A stretch of DNA of 16,592 nucleotides from JBOGWA01 sp050693155 (GCA_050693155.1 JBOGWA010000053.1:1-16592); one strand, 5' to 3'; shown: positions 1-6,679, counted from the stretch's first letter. Numbers and translations: made by a program. Notes: generated from the letters alone by a model not told the origin.

Positions 1-1
1 G

Positions 2-817
2 CGGTATCTCGTTCCGCTCGTTCGCGGGGAGAAGATCGTATGCCTCGGGATCAGCGAGCCGAACGCCGGGTCGGACGTCGCGAATATCGAGACGACGGCG
101 GTCCGTGACGGGGACGAGTGGGTGATCCGGGGAAGCAAGACCTTCATCACGAACGGCCGCCGCGCCCACTTCTGCCTGCTCGTTACGCGGACCGACCGCG
201 AAGCCGAGCACGACGGATTCACCCTGTTCCTCGTGGACATGGATCTCCCGGGCGTTGAGGTGGCCCGAACCTTGGACAAGGTCGGGATGCGAACATCGGA
301 CACCGCCGAGATCGTGTTCGAGGACGTTCGCGTTCCCGCGTCGGCCCTGCTCGGCGAGGAAGGGAAGGGGTTCACGCAGATCATGTGGGAGCTCCAGGGC
401 GAGCGATTCGTCGGCGCGGCCGGATCGATCGCCGGCGCCTGGCTCGCGTTCGATCTGACGCTTGCGTATGCGAAGGAACGAGAGGCCTTCGGCCGACCGA
501 TCGGCACGTTCCAGGTCCAGCGGCATCGTTTCGCGGAGATGGCGACCGAGCTCGAGGCCGCGCGGCAGTTCCTCTACGACGTCGCCGTCCTCTGGGAGCA
601 AGGCAAGTACCCGGTCAAAGAGATCTCGATGGTGAAGCTCTACGCCGGTCAGGTCGTCAACCGGGTGATGAACGCGTGTCTGCAGATCCACGGCGGCTTC
701 GGCTACGCAGAAGAATCCTGGGTGCAGCGCGCCTGGCGGGACGCCCGATTGCTTCGGATCGGTGGCGGGACGGACGAGATCATGCGCGAGGTGATCTCGA
801 AGACGATGGAGCTCTGA
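2..817 (+). CDS. acyl-CoA dehydrogenase, 5'-truncated by window edge
   Basis: FAD-dependent alpha,beta-dehydrogenation of an acyl-CoA thioester, the first step of a beta-oxidation-type pathway in the cytoplasm. The reading frame is open from base 2, so 271 C-terminal residues are present and the N-terminal helical domain is missing. Visible motifs are the acyl-CoA dehydrogenase signature ISEPNAGSD (about residues 17-25), GSKTFITNG, the AFGRPIGTFQ stretch, QIHGGFGY and the C-terminal GGGTDEIMRE. The usual catalytic Glu of the medium-chain type (Y-E-G-T) is replaced here by G-G-G-T. A Glu in LQGERFVGA sits where isovaleryl- and long-chain enzymes carry their base, so that class is more likely (inference). 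The stop overlaps the next gene's ATG (TGATG), and that gene is a paralogue; the block around 109-122 is nearly identical in both. Substrate cannot be told. Confidence 0.93.
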   Translation, partial: RYLVPLVRGEKIVCLGISEPNAGSDVANIETTAVRDGDEWVIRGSKTFITNGRRAHFCLLVTRTDREAEHDGFTLFLVDMDLPGVEVARTLDKVGMRTSDTAEIVFEDVRVPASALLGEEGKGFTQIMWELQGERFVGAAGSIAGAWLAFDLTLAYAKEREAFGRPIGTFQVQRHRFAEMATELEAARQFLYDVAVLWEQGKYPVKEISMVKLYAGQVVNRVMNACLQIHGGFGYAEESWVQRAWRDARLLRIGGGTDEIMREVISKTMEL

Positions 818-2085
818 TGGACCTCGCGTCCGGGGCGAACGACCGGCTCGCCGCCGCTGCCGGCTACGGCCTGTTCACCGAAGAGCACGAGATTCAGCGC
901 AAGGGCGTTCGCGAGTTCATCGAGCGGCGTCTGCTTCCTAATGTTGAGGAATGGGAGCGGGAGCGAGACTTTCCCGTCCGGGACGTTTTTGCCGAGGTCG
1001 GGGAGATGGGACTTTTCGGCGCCAAGTACGAGGAAACCTACGGTGGGACCGGCCCCGACCTCGTCGCCGACGCGGTCATCAACGAGGAACTCGTTCGATG
1101 CGCATCCGGGGGTGTCGCCGCGGCGCTCGGTTCCCAGAAGGATCTCGGACCCTATTACGTCTACCGCTTCGGCACCGAGGAACAGCGCCGACGCTGGCTC
1201 GTGCCGGCGATCGCCGGCGAGGCAATCGGGGCGCTCGCCGTCACCGAGCCGGGGGCGGGCTCCGACGTGGCCGGAATCCAGACGAGGGCCGTCCGCGACG
1301 GGGACGAGTGGGTGCTCAACGGGTCGAAGACGTTCATCACGAACGGTTCGATCGCGGACTTCACCGTCGTGGCGGCGAGGACGGACTCTGATGTCGGGGG
1401 GCCCGGGGGGGGAGCTCGCCCAGGGGGGGATCGCGCAGGGAAGGAGAGCGAGCGGACCCCCCAGTCAGAAAGGCATGAGGGAGTCACCCTCTTTGTTGTC
1501 GAGCGCGAGACGTCGGGGTTCGAGACGAGCCGGGTCCACACGCTCGGGTGGCGGACATCACATACCGGAGAGCTCGTGTTCCAGGACTGCCGCATTCCCG
1601 CTTCGAACCTCCTCGGAGAGGAGGGGCTGGGCTTCTATCACATCATGGCCAACTTCCAATGGGAGCGGATCGCGATGGCGCTTGCGGCCGCCGCCGCCGC
1701 CGGCCTCACGCTCGAGCACGCCATCGCCTACGCGAAAGACCGCCATGCCTTCGGGCGCCCCGTGTCCTCGTTCCAGGTCTGGCGCCACCGGTTCGCCGAC
1801 CTCGCGACCGAGATCGAGGCGGCGCGCTCGCTCACCTACCACGCCCTCCGCAAGATCGTCCGCGGTGAGGATGCGGTCCGCGAGGTGTCGATGGCGAAGT
1901 GGTACACCGCGGAGCTCGATTGGCGGGTCGCCGACGAGGCGCTCCAGGTGCACGGGGGTTACGGCCTCATGATGGAGTTCCCCGTGCAGCGCGCCTGGCG
2001 CGACGCGCGGCTGGGTCCCATCGGGGGTGGCTCGACCGAGATCATGAAGGAGATCATCGGGCGTTCCTACGGTCTCGGCCGGTAA
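817..2085 (+). CDS. acyl-CoA dehydrogenase with in-frame G-rich insertion
   Basis: Second acyl-CoA dehydrogenase, 422 residues, complete. ATG 817 overlaps the upstream stop and has a GGAG 5 nt upstream (808-811), which decides the start; the open frame continues further upstream but inside the previous gene. Motifs: TEPGAGSD (143-150), NGSKTFITNG (168-177), AFGRPVSSFQ (311-320), QVHGGYG (377-383), GGGSTEIMKE (403-412). The Y-E-G-T type catalytic Glu is absent; E283 in the QWERIAMA helix is the candidate base, as in isovaleryl/long-chain enzymes (inference). Residues about 191-220 form a Gly/Arg/Pro/Glu-rich low-complexity loop, about 25 residues longer than in the upstream paralogue, encoded by G-runs. 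The frame is kept through the insertion. Probably partners the upstream gene, possibly as a heteromeric dehydrogenase, and feeds on the product of the synthetase at 2093. Confidence 0.93.
   Translation: MDLASGANDRLAAAAGYGLFTEEHEIQRKGVREFIERRLLPNVEEWERERDFPVRDVFAEVGEMGLFGAKYEETYGGTGPDLVADAVINEELVRCASGGVAAALGSQKDLGPYYVYRFGTEEQRRRWLVPAIAGEAIGALAVTEPGAGSDVAGIQTRAVRDGDEWVLNGSKTFITNGSIADFTVVAARTDSDVGGPGGGARPGGDRAGKESERTPQSERHEGVTLFVVERETSGFETSRVHTLGWRTSHTGELVFQDCRIPASNLLGEEGLGFYHIMANFQWERIAMALAAAAAAGLTLEHAIAYAKDRHAFGRPVSSFQVWRHRFADLATEIEAARSLTYHALRKIVRGEDAVREVSMAKWYTAELDWRVADEALQVHGGYGLMMEFPVQRAWRDARLGPIGGGSTEIMKEIIGRSYGLGR
1388..1468 (+). repeat. G-rich in-frame insertion with imperfect terminal inverted repeats
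   Basis: Within the second acyl-CoA dehydrogenase, a segment absent from its paralogue begins with CTGA followed by six Gs and CC (1388-1404) and ends with GGA, six Cs and AGTCAG (1454-1468). These ends are imperfect inverted repeats (CTGA-n-GGGGGG-n-CC). Between them lie G-runs at 1396-1401, 1405-1412, 1423-1429 and 1438-1440, a potential G-quadruplex on the coding strand. The net gain over the paralogue is about 75 nt, a multiple of three. Whether it is a small mobile palindromic element is an inference. Confidence 0.55.
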
Positions 2086-2092
2086 CCACGTC

Positions 2093-3604
2093 GTGAATCT
2101 CGCGTCGCTCGGCGAGGAGAACGTCCAGCGGTTCGGGGAGTACGAGGCCTTTTTCTTCAAGGACCGCTGGTACAGGAACACCGAGCTTCTGGCCGACGCG
2201 CGCCGCTTCGCGAACGTGCTCACCTCGCTTGGCGTCGGGCCGGACGACCGCGTCGCCGTGATGCTGCCGAACTCGCTCGAGGTCTTCCAGGTTTTCGGCG
2301 GCGCGCTTGCGGTCGGAGCTACCGCGGTACCCATTCTCTTTCTCCTCGCGCCGGCCGAGATCCGCCACATCCTGGAAGACTCGCAGCCCAAGGTATTCGT
2401 GACCGGGCCCCTCTTCCACGACAAGGTGAAGGAAGCGACCGAGGGGCTGGAGGATCCACCCAGGTTGCTCATCGTCGGCGAGCCGGCGCCCGAGGGCGCC
2501 GAGTCCTACGAAGGGCTCACGGAGAGCGCGTCGCCGGAGTTCGCGACCGTCGATCGAGCGGAGAACGACATCGCGATCATCATGTACACGGGTGGGACGA
2601 CCGGGACGCCGAAGGGCGTCATGATCTCCCATGGCAACCTTCTGTGGAACGCCACGACGGTTGCCGACGCCGTCGAGATCGAGCCCGGATCGATGGGACT
2701 CCTGTCGCTTCCCGTTGCCCACCTCTTCGGGATGTTTGCCGCCATCACGGGTCAGCGGCTTGGCGTTCGAGGGGTGCTGCTCGAGTGGTTCACTCCCGAT
2801 GGGGTGCTCGAGGCGATCCAGGAGCACCGAGTTCAGGACGCGACGTTCGTGCCGACAATGATGACCATGCTCCTGCACCATCCGGACCTGGACCGATACG
2901 ACACGTCCTCGCTTCGCTACGTGTTCGCCTCGGCGGCGCCGATTCCGATCGAGCTCGCGGAAGCGTTCGAGAAGACCTTCGACTGCACCGTCGTCGAAGC
3001 GTACGGGCAGACCGAAGCGGCGCCGGCCCTCGCAATCATGCGTCCCGGACTCGAGCGAAAGGCGGGGTCAACCGGCCCCGCGCTCCCGGGCGTGGAGCTC
3101 AAGATCGTCGACGACGACGGATACGAGACGCCGCCCGGCGAACAGGGAGAGATCCTCGGTCGGAGCCCGGGCATCATGGCGGGCTACCGGAACCTTCCGG
3201 ACGTCACCGCCGACACGCTGAAGGACGGCTGGCTTCACACGGGCGACGTCGGGTACCTCGACGAGGATGGCTATCTCTTCGTGACCGATCGCAAGAAGGA
3301 CCTCATCATCCGTGGAGGCCTGAACATCTACCCGAGGGACGTCGAGGAGGTGCTCATGCGGCATCCGGCCGTCGCCGAGGCGGCCGTCGTCGGCCGGCTC
3401 GACGAGAAGATGGGAGAAGAGGTCACGGCCTTCGTCGTCAGGGCGCCCGGAGAGAAGGCGTCGGAGGAGGAGCTGCTTGACTTCTGCCGGGAGGAGATGG
3501 CCAAGTACAAGAGTCCCTCTGAAGTCCGATTTGTACCGGATCTTCCGAAAAGTCCTGTCGGAAAAGTCCTGAAACGCGAGCTTCGCGCCTCTCTGACGGG
3601 CTGA
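2093..3604 (+). CDS. AMP-forming acyl-CoA synthetase (ANL superfamily)
   Basis: Activates a carboxylic acid, probably a fatty acid, with ATP and CoA to the acyl-CoA. The protein is 503 residues, the normal length for the family. Motifs in order: phosphate-binding loop TGGTTGTPKG (166-175), YGQTE (304-308), GWLHTGDVGY with Asp384, DRKKDLIIRGG hinge (399-409) followed by NIYP, and the C-terminal PVGKVLKREL with the adenylation lysine K491. The GTG start at 2093 lies 7 nt after the stop of the dehydrogenase; no clear Shine-Dalgarno is visible, so translation may be coupled. It forms an operon with the two dehydrogenases, so the synthetase likely supplies their substrate. Chain length cannot be read from sequence. 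Very likely correct at superfamily level. Confidence 0.95.
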   Translation: MNLASLGEENVQRFGEYEAFFFKDRWYRNTELLADARRFANVLTSLGVGPDDRVAVMLPNSLEVFQVFGGALAVGATAVPILFLLAPAEIRHILEDSQPKVFVTGPLFHDKVKEATEGLEDPPRLLIVGEPAPEGAESYEGLTESASPEFATVDRAENDIAIIMYTGGTTGTPKGVMISHGNLLWNATTVADAVEIEPGSMGLLSLPVAHLFGMFAAITGQRLGVRGVLLEWFTPDGVLEAIQEHRVQDATFVPTMMTMLLHHPDLDRYDTSSLRYVFASAAPIPIELAEAFEKTFDCTVVEAYGQTEAAPALAIMRPGLERKAGSTGPALPGVELKIVDDDGYETPPGEQGEILGRSPGIMAGYRNLPDVTADTLKDGWLHTGDVGYLDEDGYLFVTDRKKDLIIRGGLNIYPRDVEEVLMRHPAVAEAAVVGRLDEKMGEEVTAFVVRAPGEKASEEELLDFCREEMAKYKSPSEVRFVPDLPKSPVGKVLKRELRASLTG

Positions 3605-3614
3605 GCGCCATCGG

Positions 3615-3643
3615 TTGAAGACCCGGTATTCAGGTGCTAACGT
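3615..3643 (+). promoter_or_regulatory. putative promoter for the M23 peptidase gene
   Basis: TTGAAG (3615-3620) and TAACGT (3638-3643) are separated by 17 nt, just after the acyl-CoA synthetase stop. The TTG of this -35-like box also opens the longest reading frame, which argues against using it as the start codon. Predicted leader about 60 nt. Confidence 0.5.
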
Positions 3644-3707
3644 CTGCGAGGTCTTTGCCCGGCCGAGCCCACCCCTCGCGGCCGGAGCCCGCCCAGCTAA
3701 ACGAGGA

Positions 3708-4733
3708 ATGGGTTTGACAGGACGGACTAGACAGGCTCGAACGGCGCTGCTGGTCGGCGCGCTTCTTATCACGGGGGCCTATGCGGCGCCGGCCCGTGCG
3801 CAGACCACCGCGGAGAAGCTCGAGGACGCCCAAGCTCAGCTCGCGCAGGCGAAGGCGGCCGCCAACGCCGCGGATGCGGCCTACCAGGAGGCCCGCGCCA
3901 GGCTGATCCTGACCGAGGACGAGCTCGCCGCGACGGAGGCCGCGCACGACAAGGCGCTTCAGCGGATGGGCGGACTTCAGGAGGAGCTGGGAGTCCAAGC
4001 CCGCCAGGCCTACATCAACGGCCCGGGCGCAACCGAGACGATCGAGCTCCTCCTCGAAGCCGACTCGTTCAGCGAGTTCACCGACCGCATGGTGTTTCTT
4101 GATCGGATGCAGGAGGCGGACACCGACGTGATGGTTCGGGTCGAGGTGCTCTCGGAAAAGCTGCGGCGGCGAGAGGTCGATCTCGTCCGACTCGAGGCCC
4201 AGCAGCGCGACACGGCGGCCCAGCTCGAGCAGTTGTATGCGGCGACCATCGCGAAGGTCAACGAAGTCGATGATCTCGCTGATCGGCTTGGAGTACAGCT
4301 CGAACAAGAGCAGTCGTTCATCGGAACGACCCAGGTGTTCTCGGGCGACGGCCTGAACGCGTGCCCCGCTCCCGGGGCTGCCTTCAGCGACACCTGGGGG
4401 GCGCCACGGAGCGGGGGTCGCAGCCATCAGGGCGTCGACATGATGGGGAACTACGGCATGCCGATCTTTGCCGCCCAGTCCGGAAACGTGACATACAGTT
4501 ACAGCTACCTCGGGGGGAACGGCGCTTACGTCTACGGCGACGGCGGTGACACCATGTACTACGCCCACCTGCAAGACTTCGTGGGCGGCGCACGGCACGT
4601 GGCCGCCGGCGAGCAGATCGCGACGATGGGCGACACCGGGAACGCCTCCGGGACGCCCCACCTCCACTTCGAGTACCACCCCGGCGGGGGGTCTGCGGTC
4701 AACCCGACGCCGTACGTCGCCGCCGTCTGCTAG
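3708..4733 (+). CDS. secreted coiled-coil M23-family peptidoglycan hydrolase
   Basis: Predicted exported murein endopeptidase that cleaves peptidoglycan cross-links, 341 residues. From ATG 3708: basic N-terminus, hydrophobic segment ALLVGALLITGAYA, and a signal-peptidase-type site at ARA-QT (about residue 32). Then a long Ala/Glu/Gln-rich coiled coil (about 35-200), as in EnvC/NlpD-like hydrolases, and a C-terminal LytM/M23 domain. All zinc and catalytic residues are visible: HQGVD (H240, D244), YAHL (H287) and HLHFE (H318, H320), so it should be an active enzyme. Two cysteines, C219 just before the domain and C341 as the last residue, could form a disulfide (inference). The GAGGA at 3703-3707 is very close to the ATG; a TTG at 3714 is better spaced and could be the true start. 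The frame open to 3615 is unlikely to be translated that far. It has its own promoter. Confidence 0.92.
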   Translation: MGLTGRTRQARTALLVGALLITGAYAAPARAQTTAEKLEDAQAQLAQAKAAANAADAAYQEARARLILTEDELAATEAAHDKALQRMGGLQEELGVQARQAYINGPGATETIELLLEADSFSEFTDRMVFLDRMQEADTDVMVRVEVLSEKLRRREVDLVRLEAQQRDTAAQLEQLYAATIAKVNEVDDLADRLGVQLEQEQSFIGTTQVFSGDGLNACPAPGAAFSDTWGAPRSGGRSHQGVDMMGNYGMPIFAAQSGNVTYSYSYLGGNGAYVYGDGGDTMYYAHLQDFVGGARHVAAGEQIATMGDTGNASGTPHLHFEYHPGGGSAVNPTPYVAAVC

Positions 4734-4803
4734 CAAGTTCAGGACCGGCCCGAGCCGACATCGCCACGCCATTCTGAAAGTCGCTCCTCTACCCGACCTG
4801 GTG

Positions 4804-4866
4804 GGGGCCGGCGGCGCCGACGTCGCTCCGCATCGGAAAAGTCGCTCCTCCGGCGCCGCCGGCCCC
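4804..4866. repeat. perfect 16-bp inverted repeat with 31-nt loop
   Basis: The arm at 4804-4819 is the exact reverse complement of 4851-4866 (all G/C). The loop holds GAAAAGTCGCTCCTC (4836-4850), of which a near copy, GAAAGTCGCTCCTC, lies outside the palindrome at 4776-4789. It follows the M23 gene by 70 nt and may help end its transcript, but there is no T-run. It belongs to the repeat-rich non-coding block 4734-5049. Confidence 0.75.
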
Positions 4867-4875
4867 AAACCGCAC

Positions 4876-4913
4876 CTCAGGCGTGATCGGTGACTCACCG
4901 AACCACGCCTGAG
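4876..4913. repeat. nested palindrome (10-bp outer, 6-bp inner stems)
   Basis: Outer arms CTCAGGCGTG (4876-4885) and CACGCCTGAG (4904-4913) pair perfectly. Inside, CGGTGA (4888-4893) pairs with TCACCG (4895-4900) around one base. The inner CGGTGA-n-TCACCG core is kept in the copy at 16444-16456 while the outer arms are not, so the core looks like the conserved part. Confidence 0.7.
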
Positions 4914-5019
4914 ACCTGTCGAGACTGCGCGGGCTTCGGAGCGAAACATCCCGCAAGGCGACCCTGTCCCTGGGGTCGCCGAGGACGTTGAGCGGAGCAA
5001 GCCGCGCAGGCTCACCAGG
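4886..5019 (-). repeat. dispersed intergenic repeat, inverted copy
   Basis: The reverse complement of this stretch matches 16326-16456 closely over about 130 bp by eye, including the segments CCTGGTGAGCCTGCGCGG, CTCCGCTCAACGTCCTCGGC and GGGATGTTTCGCTCCGAAGC. It contains a hairpin GGCGACCC/GGGTCGCC (4957-4964 with 4973-4980) that is 9 bp in the other copies, with a different loop. It lies directly upstream of the RsiG-like gene and ends about 17 nt before its -10-like box. No credible protein is encoded: the open frames through it are chance translations. Confidence 0.85.
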
Positions 5020-5035
5020 TCAACCGCGGTGTGGA

Positions 5036-5043
5036 GATAATGT
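5036..5043 (+). promoter_or_regulatory. putative -10 for a leaderless c-di-GMP operon transcript
   Basis: GATAAT (5036-5041), or the overlapping TAATGT (5038-5043), lies 6-8 nt before ATG 5050, so transcription would begin at or near the A of the start codon. No good -35 box is visible at 17-18 nt. The upstream region is the repeat copy. Confidence 0.45.
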
Positions 5044-5049
5044 GATCGT

Positions 5050-5586
5050 ATGAGTGAGCTCGTGAAGGCCGGGGGCAACAGACGTCTCGATCGCGTTCTC
5101 GACGAGGCGTTCGCTCGGAACCTCTCGGCGCTCGAAACCGAGAAGCTTCGAGAGCGACGAAATCTGGCCCGCGCGGAGCGCGAGTACCTGTCCCTTGTCC
5201 GGCGTCTGCTTCAGGGCCGCCTGGACATCCTCCGGGCCGAGCGAGACCGCCGGGCATCCGGAGGCGACGCCGCGTCGATCCGTGATCGCCTCCCGGAGAT
5301 CCTCGCGGATGCGCCTCGGGGCCCCTCGCGAGGGGAGGCCGTGGTCGTTCCGATGCCGGACGAGGAGATCTCGCTCGCCCGCCGACGCGTCGAGAGGCTG
5401 GTTTCTGACACGAGCCTCTCGGACTTGGAAGCCCTCTCCGATGCGGACCTGGGCGCGAGCATCGGCCGCCTCGAGGAGGAGGAGCGCGCCGTCTCCGACG
5501 TGCGGGGAAAGGTGCTGGCCGTGCTCGACCAGCTGCAAGGAGAGCTGAAGGAACGGCTTCGCGCCGAGTATGGAGGCGTCGAGTGA
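5050..5586 (+). CDS. RsiG-like c-di-GMP-binding anti-sigma factor (candidate)
   Basis: An all-helical, charged protein of 178 residues without membrane segments. In Streptomyces, RsiG holds sigma WhiG inactive when c-di-GMP is bound to two helical motifs of the form E(X)3S(X)2R(X)3Q(X)3D. Here the first helix has S48, R51, Q55 and D59 with exact spacing, but position 44 is Arg rather than Glu (E43 and E45 flank it). The second has E145, S149, R152 and D160 with exact spacing, but Leu156 in place of Gln. A linker (about 70-105) separates the helices and the flank ALSDADLGASIGRLEEEER is family-like. It is the first gene of an operon with a REC protein and an HD-GYP phosphodiesterase, which supports a c-di-GMP role. 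The start follows a -10-like box directly. The partner sigma factor is unknown. It could be a c-di-GMP adaptor rather than an anti-sigma factor. Confidence 0.72.
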   Translation: MSELVKAGGNRRLDRVLDEAFARNLSALETEKLRERRNLARAEREYLSLVRRLLQGRLDILRAERDRRASGGDAASIRDRLPEILADAPRGPSRGEAVVVPMPDEEISLARRRVERLVSDTSLSDLEALSDADLGASIGRLEEEERAVSDVRGKVLAVLDQLQGELKERLRAEYGGVE

Positions 5587-5942
5587 GAACGCTGAAGGTG
5601 CTCGTCGTCGATGACGACGAGATGACTAGGGAGGTGCTCGAGACGATGCTGGAGGGTTGCGAGGTCTCGGTCGCCGATGACGGCGAGTCTGCGCTGAAGG
5701 CGGCCGAACGCGACCGGCCGGACGTGGTGCTCCTCGACATTCGCATGCCGGGCATGGACGGTTTCGAGGTTTGCCGGCAGCTTAAGGCCTGGAGCGACCC
5801 ACCGAAGGTGGTGATGGTCACGGCGAAGACCGCAACCGAGGACGAGCGGAAGGCGCGGGGCGCGGGCGCCGACGACTATCTCCGGAAGCCGTTTTCGCCC
5901 CTCGAGATCCTTCGAATCGTGGGCGCCGAGCGTTCAACATGA
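5583..5942 (+). CDS. stand-alone response-regulator receiver (CheY-like) protein
   Basis: A single REC domain of 119 residues with no output domain. Acid pocket D10/D11, phospho-acceptor D52 in LLDIRMPGMDG, T80 and K102 (RKPF) are all present, so phosphorylation is expected. The GTG start overlaps the stop of the RsiG-like gene (GTGA) and has a GGAGG (5572-5576) 6 nt upstream. Its own stop overlaps the ATG of the HD-GYP gene (ATGA), so all three proteins should be made together. No histidine kinase is in the window, so its phosphate donor is unknown. Likely role (inference): carries a phospho-signal to the HD-GYP protein or the RsiG-like protein, as REC-HD-GYP fusions do in one chain. Confidence 0.93.
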   Translation: MRTLKVLVVDDDEMTREVLETMLEGCEVSVADDGESALKAAERDRPDVVLLDIRMPGMDGFEVCRQLKAWSDPPKVVMVTAKTATEDERKARGAGADDYLRKPFSPLEILRIVGAERST

Positions 5943-6679
5943 GCGAGCGTCCGGTTCGCGCCGACGAGCTCGACGCGGTCCGCAACCAGATGATCGTCTT
6001 CGCCAGAGAGATCCGGGAGATCTTTCTTCAGGAGCGCGAGCGGTCACGCGAGCTCGAGGACGCGCTCCGGGAGCTGAACGAGGCCTATCTGGCGACGATC
6101 AAGACGCTCGCGTTTCTCGTCGAAGCGAAGGACGTGGGAACCAGGCGCCATCTCGACCGAACCCACCACTTCGGCATGGAGCTCGCGCGCCTCGTCGCCC
6201 CGGATCTCGCTGAAAAGCCCGAGCTCGGATACGGGTTCCTGCTCCACGACATCGGAAAGGTAGGGATCTCCGAGCAGATCCTCGGCAAGGAGAGCGACCT
6301 CACCGATGCCGAGTGGTCGGTGATGCGGACTCACCCGCTCGTCGGTGCTGCCATCGTCGCGCCGATTCGGTTCCTCGGGGACGCCGTCGACGTCATCAAG
6401 TATCACCACGAGCGCTTCGACGGCTCCGGCTATCCGCATGGGCTTGCCGGTGAGGCGATCCCGCTTTCGGCGAGGATCTTCGCGGTCGTCGATGCGTTCG
6501 ACGCCATGACGAGCGATCGGCCGTATCGCAAGGCGCTGCCGTCCGAGCGAGCCGTCCAGGAGATCGCAAGTGGCTCCGGGAGCCACTTCGACCCCGAGGT
6601 CGTCGAGGCGTTTCTGATCATGATGGAACGCGGAGTGTCCGAGGCCCCACCCGTCGCGGTCGGGCCCCTCAGTCTCTGA
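5939..6679 (+). CDS. HD-GYP domain c-di-GMP phosphodiesterase
   Basis: Hydrolyses the second messenger c-di-GMP to pGpG or GMP. The protein has 246 residues: an N-terminal charged helix (about 10-50, probable coiled coil or dimer helix), then an HD-GYP domain. Metal and active-site motifs are intact: E62 and H71 in the first helices, HDIGK (H103, D104), THP (H132), HHERFDGSGYP (H156, H157, E158 and the GYP signature 164-166), GLAGEAIPLSARI and D185. The enzyme is therefore predicted active. The ATG overlaps the REC gene stop and no separate Shine-Dalgarno is seen, so translation is coupled. REC and HD-GYP are often fused in one protein; here they are split, with a c-di-GMP receptor added in front. 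No diguanylate cyclase (GGDEF) lies in the window. Confidence 0.95.
   Translation: MSERPVRADELDAVRNQMIVFAREIREIFLQERERSRELEDALRELNEAYLATIKTLAFLVEAKDVGTRRHLDRTHHFGMELARLVAPDLAEKPELGYGFLLHDIGKVGISEQILGKESDLTDAEWSVMRTHPLVGAAIVAPIRFLGDAVDVIKYHHERFDGSGYPHGLAGEAIPLSARIFAVVDAFDAMTSDRPYRKALPSERAVQEIASGSGSHFDPEVVEAFLIMMERGVSEAPPVAVGPLSL

Noticed and set aside
385..816. N-terminal extension of the second acyl-CoA dehydrogenase
   Set aside because: The frame is open upstream but overlaps the first dehydrogenase, and the extension is Arg-rich shadow sequence. ATG 817 has a ribosome site and fits the family length.
1388..1468. Frameshift or pseudogene in the second acyl-CoA dehydrogenase
   Set aside because: Despite the G-runs, the same frame carries family motifs on both sides, so the gene is intact as given.
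3615..3707. Upstream TTG start for the M23 peptidase
   Set aside because: It would bury the signal peptide behind about 31 residues, and the TTG forms part of a promoter-like -35 box.
3630..5078. 482-codon minus-strand reading frame
   Set aside because: It is antisense to the clear M23 gene and continues through the palindromic repeat block; the translation has no family motif. Long antisense frames are common in such GC-rich DNA.
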